In this document: one piece after another, positions 32,934-41,386 of the stretch
How the letters are laid out: the number at the start of each line of letters is the position of its first letter
How positions within the stretch are numbered: the stretch's first letter is position 1
DNA from: Candidatus Nanoarchaeia archaeon
GTDB lineage: Archaea > Nanobdellota > Nanobdellia > Woesearchaeales > SKIA01
Assembly (NCBI GenBank): GCA_028279685.1
Contig: JANQNG010000029.1
Coordinates: 1-64,000, forward strand
Reading direction: 5' to 3'
Length of the DNA: 64,000 bases
The notes under the pieces: model-generated
The model's database searches: none
The model's input: the letters and a program-made list of their open reading frames with translations, nothing else
Told to the model about the DNA's origin: nothing
Position numbers and translations under genes: made by a program

Positions 32934-34196
32934 TTACTCCTTACGTCCTTCTTCTAGTTCTCTAATTCTTTTCTTCAAATCAACCATCCTCAGCTCTCTA
33001 TTAATAGCTAGCTTATTGAATTTCTCAAGATCAACATTCTTCGATTCTAATGCTTTTGTCCTATCATGAACTTTTTCTTCAAGTTCCTTGTTATAGCTTT
33101 CAATTTCTCTTCTAGATTCTTTCAAATCAGTAGCCATTTGATTGAATGTTTTTGCAAGCATACCTAGCTCATCTTTTGTCTCTATTTGAATCTCCACGTC
33201 CAATTCTCCCTTCCCAATTCCGACAGCAGCAGCATTAAGTTTTCTTATAGAACTCGTTATTGGTTTGGAAAAGAAAAATCCTAACATAACAATAAAAACA
33301 AGAAGCACTGCACTAGTTATAATAATAGTACTTCTTAACGTATAGATTGACATGATCGCCTCCTCTTCATCAATTTGCGCTAACAAACATACTTCCCTTT
33401 CTTGAAGCCAAGCATATGAAACAAGCACAGGAACATCTTTATAATCCTTATAGAGTCCATTTCCGCTATTTTTTTTCAGACAATCCTTAACAGCTTCTGT
33501 GTGAATTGTTTTTTTCAGTACAGCACCTTCTTCTTTCAGCAACTCAGTAACAACAAAGTTGAATTTATTGACTAAATATGTTTCTCCTGTTTCTCCTAAG
33601 CCAGATCTTTCAGTCATTAATCTACTGATTTCATCTAAATCTATCCTTCCAGCCAAAACACCAAGCACCTTCCCTTCAGTATCTTTTATAGGTGTTGAGA
33701 TAGTCATTGCAGGTTTTTGCAACGTTAAATCATAATAGAAGCTATGGACAAATGTTTCCTTTTTTCCTTCAATAAAGTAAAGCTTGTCTGATTTGATTTT
33801 TCCTTCCTGTTCATTATCTGAGGAAACATCGATTTCCCCATTTTTATTTAAGACAAAAAAACCCAATATATTTTTGTCATTCATCAATCTTTCTTTCAGT
33901 AATTCCCGGAGATTCTCTTTATAGATAGTCTCGTCCTCGCTAGCATTGGCTCTTTGCATATCAATATAAGCACTCAAAAAAAATTTCTCTCTTGCTGCAC
34001 TTTTCAAATCTTCTTTTTCTTCTTCTATAAACATATCAAATTGATTTTCTTTCAAAACAACAATACTCTCCAACTGTGCCATTATTCTCTCTTCTATTGA
34101 CTGCATCCCTGTATAATAATAAGTTGTTCCACTAAGTACAACACCAATTAACATCAACACACCAATTATTAAAACTAATTTAACACCAATCTTCAT
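32934..34196 (-). CDS. dCache-HAMP receptor without kinase domain, partner of NMT1-like protein
   Basis: 420 residues: membrane helix (about 7-28), extracellular double Cache domain (about 35-285, with FFVLNKNGEIDVSS and VLGVLAGRIDLDEI), second membrane helix (about 288-312), HAMP (about 313-365, ETKDELGMLAKTFNQMATDL) and a coiled coil. It ends with KFNKLAINRELRMVDLKKRI plus a few residues; no output enzyme domain. Its ATG overlaps the stop of the binding-protein gene by 4 nt, so the two are translationally coupled. Confidence 0.85.
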   Translation of the reverse strand: MKIGVKLVLIIGVLMLIGVVLSGTTYYYTGMQSIEERIMAQLESIVVLKENQFDMFIEEEKEDLKSAAREKFFLSAYIDMQRANASEDETIYKENLRELLKERLMNDKNILGFFVLNKNGEIDVSSDNEQEGKIKSDKLYFIEGKKETFVHSFYYDLTLQKPAMTISTPIKDTEGKVLGVLAGRIDLDEISRLMTERSGLGETGETYLVNKFNFVVTELLKEEGAVLKKTIHTEAVKDCLKKNSGNGLYKDYKDVPVLVSYAWLQEREVCLLAQIDEEEAIMSIYTLRSTIIITSAVLLVFIVMLGFFFSKPITSSIRKLNAAAVGIGKGELDVEIQIETKDELGMLAKTFNQMATDLKESRREIESYNKELEEKVHDRTKALESKNVDLEKFNKLAINRELRMVDLKKRIRELEEGRKE

Positions 34197-35179
34197 TCTT
34201 CATCATACACTCTGTTTAAAAATTCCATCGTATAAGCTTCACCAACATTTACTTCTTCATCAAGAAGACCCTGATCTAATAAAATATTCTGAACTTGCTT
34301 CCATTCTATCTCATTCATCCAACCAACAGGAGTATCGCCAGTATGAATCAAAGGAATAGAATTCTCAAGTAGATACATCTCATGGCTTTTCGTTCTATCA
34401 GTTGCATATTGTAATGTCATATCAACTGCTTCTTCTTCATTTTCAATAGCATACTCCCATCCCTCTAAAGTAGCCCTCAAGAATCTTTCAACTAATTCTG
34501 GTCTATTATTGATGGTGTCTTCTGTAACAAATAAAACATCAGCATACATATTTACACCATAATCTGCCATTAATATTGTGTTTACTTCATAGCCTGCTTC
34601 TATCACTTGATGCGGCTCATTAATGATATAACCAGTAGAAACATCCGTTGTTCCATTAAGAAGCTCAGTAGCATCATAACCAATAGTTATCTCGTTTATC
34701 CTGCTATTATTAATATCCAATTTTGCAATCATAGCATAATACAATAAGTCAACATTTGTGCCTCGCTCCAGACCAACTGTTTTCCCTACGAAATCTTGTG
34801 GTTTTTTAATATTACTTTCCTTTAATGAATAAGCACAAACAGGATTAGTTTTGTAAATAACGGCAAACGCTTTCAAAGGAGTTCCTTTTGCTCTTGCTAA
34901 AATCAATTCGTCTGCCCCTGTAATGCCAAACGTTGCTTTTCCATCAGCGACAGCATCTATAGTAGGCTCTTCGAATGAAAAAGGAACTAAATTCACTTTT
35001 AATCCTTCCTGCTCATAAAAGCCTTTTTCTGCAGCAACATAATTGCCTGCAAATTGAGCTTGATGTAACCACTTAAGCTTTACTGTTATTTCCTCTAGTG
35101 CTATAGTTTCTTCTGTTTTAGCACATCCAGAAAACAAGAATATGATCACTATCAGACTAATCAAAATGATCTTTTTCAT
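34193..35179 (-). CDS. NMT1/THI5-like substrate-binding lipoprotein
   Basis: The lipobox LFSGCAK follows a short signal peptide. KLKWLHQAQFAGNYVAAEKG, GLKVNLVPFS, ATFGITGADELILARAKG and GKTVGLERGTNVDLL are typical of NMT1/THI5-like binding proteins, which carry thiamine precursors, riboflavin or sulfonates in known cases. No transporter genes are adjacent; a Cache-HAMP receptor is coupled downstream, so I infer sensing. I start at ATG 35179, 8 nt from GAGGTGA; ATG 35185 is too close to that site. Confidence 0.85.
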   Translation of the reverse strand: MKKIILISLIVIIFLFSGCAKTEETIALEEITVKLKWLHQAQFAGNYVAAEKGFYEQEGLKVNLVPFSFEEPTIDAVADGKATFGITGADELILARAKGTPLKAFAVIYKTNPVCAYSLKESNIKKPQDFVGKTVGLERGTNVDLLYYAMIAKLDINNSRINEITIGYDATELLNGTTDVSTGYIINEPHQVIEAGYEVNTILMADYGVNMYADVLFVTEDTINNRPELVERFLRATLEGWEYAIENEEEAVDMTLQYATDRTKSHEMYLLENSIPLIHTGDTPVGWMNEIEWKQVQNILLDQGLLDEEVNVGEAYTMEFLNRVYDEE

Positions 35180-35496
35180 TCTCATTCACCTCTTTTAATA
35201 ATAACCAGCTATCTTCCTTACTATCATATAATTGCTTAAACCCATTTATATGTGATTTAAGTTAATAAATTTTTCTATTAGAACCTTTAGCGTCAAATAG
35301 ATGCAGAATTCTCGTCTCAAAACCACTTATCCAATTCATTTTCATCAGTCAGAAATTCTGTTCTCAGCTATACTACAATAATATCCAGATTATCAATAAA
35401 AAATAAATCCCGTCCTTCCAGCATCACTTCTTTTTATTATTCCTATGATTTTTTCTTTACAAGAATTTATCCTGAATTATAAAATGAGAAACTGCT
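35180..35496. other. Gene-free stretch between binding-protein gene and PAS gene
   Basis: The right-to-left promoter of the NMT1-like gene lies here: CATATAAAT on the minus strand at about 35244-35252, with a leader of about 40 nt. The remaining part (35270-35496) is AT-rich and shows only a lone TTATCC on the plus strand (near 35469); no gene is seen. Confidence 0.4.
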
Positions 35497-35835
35497 TTAG
35501 TCTACTATCTTACCAACTAAATACGGTTGTTCTTCAAATTCAAAAGAAATCCCTTCTCCCTTAATATTTATTTCTTTTCCACTCTTATGTTTTATAGAAA
35601 AATCAACAGGAATAAGAGACTTGCTTTCTGCCATTTCAACTTCTACCTCTCTCGGATCTTTTTTTCCATGTTGGAATTCTCTAATTTGTTTACCAATGAG
35701 CTCTTCCGCAGTATAATCAAAAAGATCACACATCTTATCACTAACCCACACATAGGTCAAATCATAAGGGTCAATAATAACATCAGGCTCACTAATTTTC
35801 TCTTTTGCTTTGGCAAGAATTTTTTGAATATCCAT
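35497..35835 (-). CDS. Stand-alone PAS-domain protein
   Basis: The 112 residues are one PAS domain: IIDPYDLTYVWVSDKMCDLF, YTAEELIGKQIREF, then the beta sheet with VDFSIKHKSGKEINIKGEG. No output domain is attached. It is a close paralogue of the gene at 35986 and lies between two receptor operons, so it could be a diffusible signalling or adaptor partner. A degenerate TTATCC site lies upstream. Confidence 0.82.
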   Translation of the reverse strand: MDIQKILAKAKEKISEPDVIIDPYDLTYVWVSDKMCDLFDYTAEELIGKQIREFQHGKKDPREVEVEMAESKSLIPVDFSIKHKSGKEINIKGEGISFEFEEQPYLVGKIVD

Positions 35836-35850
35836 GTTTCAAGAGGTCTC

Positions 35851-35878
35851 CTTATACATCGTATTATTTTCTGGATAA
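35851..35878 (-). promoter_or_regulatory. Degenerate TTATCC element before the PAS gene
   Basis: On the minus strand TTATCCAGAAAATAATACGA is followed by TGTATAAG, a weak version of the TTATCCC-plus-TATA arrangement seen before neighbouring genes. Confidence 0.3.
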
Positions 35879-35985
35879 TATTTAACATTTTCGATTTTAA
35901 GGTGGTTGTTAACATCTATTACTGTTTAGTGTCTAAAATCTCTTACTTTGCTTTCTAGACCAAGATAGAGTCATATAAGGATGAT

Positions 35986-36357
35986 TCATTCTGGAGCATT
36001 AGTTGCATCTACACTTTCAAGAATTTTACCTACTAAATAAATTTGTTTATTACATTCAAAAGATAATCCCTCTCCTTTAATATCTATTTTACCTCCATCT
36101 TTACGCTTTACAACTAAATTCACAGGCATACAAGATTTACAATCCAGCATCTCTAATTCAACTTCTCTCGTATCTTTACTTTTGTCTTTTTGATAATTTT
36201 GAAGTTGTGTACCAATGAGCTCTTCCGCAGCATAACCAAAAAGATCACATAATTTATCACTAACCCACACATACGTTGAATCAAGAGGATCAATAATCAC
36301 ATCAAAATCTTTAATTTTTTCTCTCGCTTTACTAAGAAGTTCCTGAATATCTCGCAT
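35986..36357 (-). CDS. Stand-alone PAS-domain protein, paralogue
   Basis: A 123-residue single PAS domain with IIDPLDSTYVWVSDKLCDLF and YAAEELIGTQLQNYQ, closely similar to the protein at 35497, so the two arose by duplication. It differs by having Cys in the LDCKSCMPVNL segment and FECNKQ, which could affect cofactor or redox behaviour. AAGGTGAG precedes ATG 36357. Confidence 0.82.
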   Translation of the reverse strand: MRDIQELLSKAREKIKDFDVIIDPLDSTYVWVSDKLCDLFGYAAEELIGTQLQNYQKDKSKDTREVELEMLDCKSCMPVNLVVKRKDGGKIDIKGEGLSFECNKQIYLVGKILESVDATNAPE

Positions 36358-36389
36358 CAACTCACCTTCCCAAGATATTATTTCTTAAG

Positions 36390-36419
36390 ATATATATGTA
36401 TTCTGATTTTTTGGGATAA
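36390..36419 (-). promoter_or_regulatory. TTATCCC element plus TATA box before the second PAS gene
   Basis: On the minus strand TTATCCCAAAAAATCAGAAT is followed by ACATATATAT, almost identical to the site before the gene at 38964. Confidence 0.55.
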
Positions 36420-36439
36420 CCACTTATGAATCAACATAT

Positions 36440-36931
36440 CTAAATTTGAGCAATGATGACTGTGTATGTCTTTCCATAAAATTTTGTACACTTAGGGCAC
36501 GTTGTATACCACATATACATTTTTTTGATTGAACATTTCTTGCTTTTTGCGTATTTCTCAAAATCTTTGCACCATTCTCTTGTTTCACTGTAAGGTCCTT
36601 CATAGACTTTGCTTAGGAATTTTCCGCTTAAGGTGACATTTTCTACACCAGAGACTTCCTTATCAACCGCAATATATATGTCCATATTCCATTTTGAAGT
36701 ATGGTCTGAAAGCCCCATCCAATCTTTACAGGTAGCATTGGAAAGCTCTATTTTCTTCATTAATTTTTTCATCACACTTCCGAAATTTATAGGGACATAG
36801 AAGAGTGTAAACACTTTATCTTTGACAAATTTTTTATTCTTCCATTTGAATGTTTTATTCTGCCATGGTTTAGGATTAAATCGTGGACAGCATCCTGTTT
36901 CTGTCTTCGCCATGAATTCTTTTGATTTCAT
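36440..36931 (-). CDS. GyrI-like small-molecule-binding family protein
   Basis: A 163-residue protein with TGCCPRFNPKPWQNKTFKWK, KVFTLFYVPINFGSVMKK, NMDIYIAVDKEV, LSGKFLSKVYEGPYSE and YTTCPKCTKFYGKTYTVII. I recognise this as a widespread conserved family, often annotated as a hydrolase or GyrI-like protein; the activity is not established. Two Cys pairs (CC and CPKC) are notable. ATG 36931 is preceded by GGAGG. Confidence 0.7.
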   Translation of the reverse strand: MKSKEFMAKTETGCCPRFNPKPWQNKTFKWKNKKFVKDKVFTLFYVPINFGSVMKKLMKKIELSNATCKDWMGLSDHTSKWNMDIYIAVDKEVSGVENVTLSGKFLSKVYEGPYSETREWCKDFEKYAKSKKCSIKKMYMWYTTCPKCTKFYGKTYTVIIAQI

Positions 36932-36994
36932 AAGATACAACCTCCTTTATGCACTCTAAATGATGCCTATATAAAAATGTTTATATTAGAAATT

Positions 36995-37945
36995 TCATAA
37001 TTCTTCATGATATGATTCTTCTAACTCCTTGATCCTTTTCTTCAATTCAATCATCTTCAATTCTCTATCGACTGCCAGCTTGTTGAATTTTTTCAACTCC
37101 TCATTCTTAATTTCTAATTCCTTTGTTCGTTCACCAACTTTTTTCTCAAGATTTTTGCTGTATCCCATCATCGTAGATTTAGATGTTGCTAATGCCTCCG
37201 CCATCTGATTAAATGCTACAGCGAGCTCTCCTATCTCGTCATTAGATTTTATTTTCAAATTTACATCTAAATTACCTTTTTCGATTTCTTCTGTTCCTTT
37301 ATGGAGTGCGTGAATAGGATTAGAAATTGATCTTCCTATAAGAATCGATAAAATAACTGTGAAGAAAAAAATCATTGAAAACATAATAATAGCTTGTCTT
37401 AAACTTGAGTTTATTAATTCTTTTTGTGTGCGTAGGTTTTCTTTTACTAGCTCGCTATTAAGATCAATAATCTCTTTTTCGATTTGTTTTACTTCAGCTA
37501 TACCATCGTACACAAAGAGAATCTTATTATTCATCTTTTTTACATCTGATTCCTTATTGATATCAAGTTTCGTAATATCTGTAAATCCTTTCTGAAGATC
37601 ACTAACTATTGCTTTGAGAGCACTTATTTTTTCTTTAAGGCCACCATCATCAGATTCCTCTATTTCATCAAGAATATGCAACATATTTTTTGCTTCGTTC
37701 TCTGCTTTCTCTTGATTCTCGTAATTCCATACAATAAAATAATGATCTACAGCCTCCTCAAAACTATTTAATGATGTGGATAATTCATGCAAATGAATAG
37801 AATGATGGTTAATAGGTTCAATTTCATCTGCCAATATCTTGATATCATTCATATTATTAAAATTTAAAAACATAGAAATTCCGAAGATGCAAATAATAAA
37901 AGAAAAGAAAAGAATTATTTTTAACCCGATCTTTATCCGAAACAT
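36995..37945 (-). CDS. HAMP receptor without kinase domain, partner of PF04392-type protein
   Basis: 316 residues: membrane helix (about 8-27), helical extracellular domain (about 30-185), second membrane helix (about 188-208), HAMP (about 210-262, KSNDEIGELAVAFNQMAEAL) and coiled coil with KKFNKLAVDRELKMIELKKR near the end. No catalytic output domain. It starts 2 nt after the binding-protein stop codon. The architecture repeats that at 18227 more than the Cache type at 32934. Confidence 0.83.
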   Translation of the reverse strand: MFRIKIGLKIILFFSFIICIFGISMFLNFNNMNDIKILADEIEPINHHSIHLHELSTSLNSFEEAVDHYFIVWNYENQEKAENEAKNMLHILDEIEESDDGGLKEKISALKAIVSDLQKGFTDITKLDINKESDVKKMNNKILFVYDGIAEVKQIEKEIIDLNSELVKENLRTQKELINSSLRQAIIMFSMIFFFTVILSILIGRSISNPIHALHKGTEEIEKGNLDVNLKIKSNDEIGELAVAFNQMAEALATSKSTMMGYSKNLEKKVGERTKELEIKNEELKKFNKLAVDRELKMIELKKRIKELEESYHEEL

Positions 37946-37947
37946 AA

Positions 37948-38964
37948 TTATTCAATCCTTTCAGCATTCTTTAAGAGATTTGGTTTAAACACAATCCCTG
38001 TTTTTTCTGCGAGTTTCATATTAATAATGAGCTTTCCTTTCTTATTTGTGGTCTCCGTTAATACAGAAGGTTTTGTTCCATCAAGTATTTCTAGCGCTGT
38101 CTGTGCAGACCATTCTCCTTGCTCTTCTGGTATTTTTGCTAGGCCTATTAACGCATAGGGTGCCACAAAATCATACGTTGTACCGCTTGGTATTTTTGTA
38201 TTTTCAAGAATAAACTGCTCCATCTCTTGATTTTCACTTATTTCCCAACCAATTATCCCTGCAGTATTTTCAAACAAGATATAATCAACTTCGTCTTGAA
38301 GCGCGAGATATGCTGACTTGAATTCCTCTAAATCCTCCGCCCAATACTCTTTGTCAAATTCGAGATCAAACAGAGATTTATAGTATTCCATTGTTTTTCT
38401 CTCAGTAACGGTATCTCCTGAGATATACCCTATCCTATCACCATCGGCATATTCACTTACTCTTTCTAAGAGCTGAGGAGTCAATGCAACTTCAACCATA
38501 CCCACTGTATTGCTATAAGGAGCATCATACAAAGAAGAATCCCAGTTTAGTCCACAGTAGACAAATGGCAATTCTGCATCCTTGTAATACTCTTGGACAA
38601 GATATTTGAAACCGTTATCATCGGATACAATCACCACATCAGGATTGAATGTTTCTATAAGCTGTTTTGCTTCAAGCGCAGCATTCTCCTTGAATGCCAC
38701 TTCCGTATTCCTTTTTGTATCCATTCTATGTATTTTTAATTCAACACCAGTTTCTTCTAATGTTGTCTGTACACCTTTTGTAATACCATCACTCCAAGCA
38801 TATCCTTGATGATAGGAATCAATATAGAGTATTTTTTTCCCTTCATACGGTTGAGGAGCAGGTTCTTGAACTTCAGGAGTCTCTATCTCTACTTTTTGCT
38901 CAGTACAGCCAACAGCTATGCTTAAAAGAACTAATCCTATAAGAACAACAGCAATCAATCTCAT
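37948..38964 (-). CDS. ABC-type substrate-binding lipoprotein (PF04392-like)
   Basis: A signal peptide with lipobox (LSIAVGCTE) precedes a type I periplasmic binding fold: KKILYIDSYHQGYAWSDGI, FNPDVVIVSDDNGFKYLV, LPFVYCGLNWDSSLYD and RVSEYADGDRIGYISGD. This family occurs as a stand-alone binding protein or as the sensor part of kinases. No permease or ATPase is present and a HAMP receptor is directly downstream. Confidence 0.83.
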   Translation of the reverse strand: MRLIAVVLIGLVLLSIAVGCTEQKVEIETPEVQEPAPQPYEGKKILYIDSYHQGYAWSDGITKGVQTTLEETGVELKIHRMDTKRNTEVAFKENAALEAKQLIETFNPDVVIVSDDNGFKYLVQEYYKDAELPFVYCGLNWDSSLYDAPYSNTVGMVEVALTPQLLERVSEYADGDRIGYISGDTVTERKTMEYYKSLFDLEFDKEYWAEDLEEFKSAYLALQDEVDYILFENTAGIIGWEISENQEMEQFILENTKIPSGTTYDFVAPYALIGLAKIPEEQGEWSAQTALEILDGTKPSVLTETTNKKGKLIINMKLAEKTGIVFKPNLLKNAERIE

Positions 38965-39004
38965 CCTTGCCCACCTCTTATAATACTATACTTTCCTGTT
39001 GGAT

Positions 39005-39035
39005 AATATATATGTATTCCGATTTTTTGGGATAA
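39005..39035 (-). promoter_or_regulatory. TTATCCC element plus TATA box before the PF04392-type gene
   Basis: On the minus strand TTATCCCAAAAAATCGGAAT is followed by ACATATATATTAT. It matches the sites at 17289 and 36390 over the first 15 bases. Confidence 0.55.
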
Positions 39036-39127
39036 ACAAGCTATATGTGTCTATTTTGTTGTTATATTGTTCTTTTTTGAAATAAAAACAAAATCATTAA
39101 AAACAATCATAATTTGACTTATATATA

Positions 39128-40075
39128 ATGAAACAATTAATTCCAATATTACTAATGATGATATTGATTCTCACCTCTTGCTCTAGCAAACCAGCAGGTA
39201 CGACTTGGCAGGAATTTGCGATTATGACTGCTGATTCATCGAAATGCGATAGCGCATCTCATCCAGATGTTTGCAGGGCAGGTTTTACTCAAGCAACAGG
39301 AGATGGCAGTGCATGCGCCGGCATTGGAGATAGTAGTTGGAAGAAAACTTGTGAAGCTTATGATCAAGGTAAAAAAGCACAGCCTACTATTTCAGATGCA
39401 GAAAACATAGAAACAGACGAAGAAAAAAGAGATTGCTTATATGATTCTGAATGCCCAGCAATATGCGAAGGCAACACTGCCTGGAAGCAAGGTTGTAATC
39501 CTAGAGAAGGAAAGTGCCACAAAACATTTGAAACTGATTGTACACAAGATATTGAAACATTTGGTTCAAATTCGTTTCCTAAAACATGTTCGGAAGGTGT
39601 ATGTGTAAGAGATGACGATGCTATCAGTGACAAAAAAGAAGAATTATTGGCTGAGAAAGAAAATCTGAAAAATACTATGGGCGAAACAAGTACTAGAAGA
39701 GCCAATCTTATTGCAGCTAAAGACGAAGCTAATAGAAACTGCTTAGGAGGTTTATCTGATGCTACTGTTATTCTCATGAATGAATTAGCAACAAAATCCG
39801 CAGGAGTGATCGCTGGAGGAGTCTCTGTTGTTAAGGATGCTACAGCACATGTCGTGTCATGGACAACTGCCATTCCAGATTATATCAATAAAGGTCTTGA
39901 TGAAATGTCCAAAGCAGGAACTGCAAAACAAAAATTAACTCTCGATGAATACATCATTCTCAATTGTCAACTTAATGATTTTTTTGGAAATCTGCTAGAC
40001 GAATCTAATGCTTACGTAGATTCGCTTGTTGAAGAGGCAAAACAAGTCGATGAAGAATATGAAGCCTTGCCTTAG
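39128..40075 (+). CDS. Cys-rich lipoprotein, function unknown
   Basis: Lipobox ILTSCSS after a short signal. The first half has Cys-rich repeats (CDSASHPDVCRAGF, CLYDSECPAICEG, CNPREGKCHKTF, CSEGVCVRDD), the second half is helical with a coiled coil and an Ala/Gly-rich amphipathic segment (about 220-250). This kind of Cys-spaced exported protein is frequent in DPANN genomes. It is divergent from the binding-protein gene at 38964. Confidence 0.65.
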   Translation: MKQLIPILLMMILILTSCSSKPAGTTWQEFAIMTADSSKCDSASHPDVCRAGFTQATGDGSACAGIGDSSWKKTCEAYDQGKKAQPTISDAENIETDEEKRDCLYDSECPAICEGNTAWKQGCNPREGKCHKTFETDCTQDIETFGSNSFPKTCSEGVCVRDDDAISDKKEELLAEKENLKNTMGETSTRRANLIAAKDEANRNCLGGLSDATVILMNELATKSAGVIAGGVSVVKDATAHVVSWTTAIPDYINKGLDEMSKAGTAKQKLTLDEYIILNCQLNDFFGNLLDESNAYVDSLVEEAKQVDEEYEALP

Positions 40076-40097
40076 AAAATATTTATTGTAAAAACAG

Positions 40098-40829
40098 TTA
40101 CTTTTTACACACAAAAATAGACAACTTTTTATCAGAATTATACGCTTCAATATTCTCAAAGTTCTTCTCAAGAATTTTGACTTCGAATCCAATCCCTGTC
40201 AGAATTTCTTTCAACTCTTCAAAACTGAAAGCACCCATAGCATGGTGGTCATGCATTTCTTCATTGTTTACAACAAAATCAATTGCTAAATTCATTGCGT
40301 TTTTTTCTTGATCATATACCCATTGAGGCTTAAATTCAATCTTTAGATTATCATCTTCATATTTAAATTCATACGGCTCCGAGTTTATTCCTATAGACTT
40401 ATCCACCGTATCAAAAATCAGAATTCCTCCTTTCTCTAAAATATCATAAAAATTGGTCAATGTTTTTTTCATTTCTTCATTATTCTTGTTATATAAAATT
40501 GAGTTAAAGAAGCACATTACAACGCCAAAACTCTCTTTTAGCTTTAATTGTCTCATATCTCCTTCTATAAATTCTATATTAGAATTTTTCTTTTTTGCCT
40601 CAACAAGCATTTCAGGAGATATATCTACACCAACAATCTTAAACCCTTCTTTCTGAAGCAAATCCGCATGAACTCCTGTTCCACAAGCAACATCAAGAAT
40701 TTTACTGTTGTTGGATTTGTTGAATTCTTCTATTACTTTAATAAGAAATTGTACTTGTTTCTTATAATCTATATAATGATATATTTTATCATAATGCTTT
40801 GCTAATTCCGTATAAAATGCTCCACCCAT
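40098..40829 (-). CDS. Class I SAM-dependent methyltransferase
   Basis: Rossmann-fold methyltransferase: motif I KILDVACGTGVHADLLQKEG, motif II IVGVDISPEMLVEAKKK, motif III IEFIEGDMRQLKL, then GVVMCFFNSILY and GGILIFDTVD. It has the N-terminal YDKIYHYIDYKKQVQFL typical of small-molecule methyltransferases of the ubiE type. The substrate cannot be deduced. Confidence 0.85.
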   Translation of the reverse strand: MGGAFYTELAKHYDKIYHYIDYKKQVQFLIKVIEEFNKSNNSKILDVACGTGVHADLLQKEGFKIVGVDISPEMLVEAKKKNSNIEFIEGDMRQLKLKESFGVVMCFFNSILYNKNNEEMKKTLTNFYDILEKGGILIFDTVDKSIGINSEPYEFKYEDDNLKIEFKPQWVYDQEKNAMNLAIDFVVNNEEMHDHHAMGAFSFEELKEILTGIGFEVKILEKNFENIEAYNSDKKLSIFVCKK

Positions 40830-40923
40830 ATTCGTGAGTTATTAAATAAATATATAAATCATTCGGAATGGAGTCTCACATCTATGTTGAATAAAATATT
40901 CTCAATAACATCATTTAAGTAAC

Positions 40924-40933
40924 ACATATAAAT
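40924..40933 (+). promoter_or_regulatory. TATA box of the lipoprotein gene at 40967
   Basis: CATATAAATA lies about 38 nt before the ATG, with GAGGTGATAG between, one of the fewer genes here with a short leader and a ribosome-binding site. Confidence 0.45.
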
Positions 40934-40966
40934 ACAATCTCTCTTAATGTATTATGAGGTGATAGT

Positions 40967-41386
40967 ATGAGAATAATTCTTTGTATTCTTTTGCTTTTGG
41001 TATTCTTAGTCAGCTGTACAGTGGATACCTATACAAAAGCAGAAATAGATCAAAAGCTCGAAGAGCGATTGCCCGCCAACAAAGTCATGGCCACCATCGA
41101 AAGAGATGCAGAACAGCTATTTGAGATGTTCAATGAGCGATGTAACGTCTATTGGCAGAATGTACCTTCAGATGAATTTGAAAATTGTGATGCTTATTGC
41201 GCTAAAACAAACAGAATCTGTATCGATGCAACAGCATATGTCGCGAAGTATACTGCAGGAGAAGAGGAACCTCTTTTCTTTATAACATATGATATAGACT
41301 GCTCAGAACCAAACAAACAAATACAACAAGAAGCAGATAACTTTGATGGAGAAGCTAATATCCAATGCCGATGCTGTAGAATATAA
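40967..41386 (+). CDS. Small Cys-rich lipoprotein
   Basis: Signal with lipobox (FLVSCTV) and a 120-residue exported domain with Cys in CNVYWQNVP, NCDAYCAKTNRIC, DIDCSEP and QCRCCRI. No family recognised. Its stop codon touches the 3' end of the convergent primase gene. Confidence 0.62.
   Translation: MRIILCILLLLVFLVSCTVDTYTKAEIDQKLEERLPANKVMATIERDAEQLFEMFNERCNVYWQNVPSDEFENCDAYCAKTNRICIDATAYVAKYTAGEEEPLFFITYDIDCSEPNKQIQQEADNFDGEANIQCRCCRI

Noticed and set aside
32934-34196. HAMP receptors as kinases truncated by frameshift
   Set aside because: I saw no kinase-like sequence in any frame beyond the stop codons, and three receptors end at the same conserved peptide.
39364-39873. Minus-strand open frame of 169 codons
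   Set aside because: Antisense to the Cys-rich lipoprotein gene, which has a signal peptide and lipobox.
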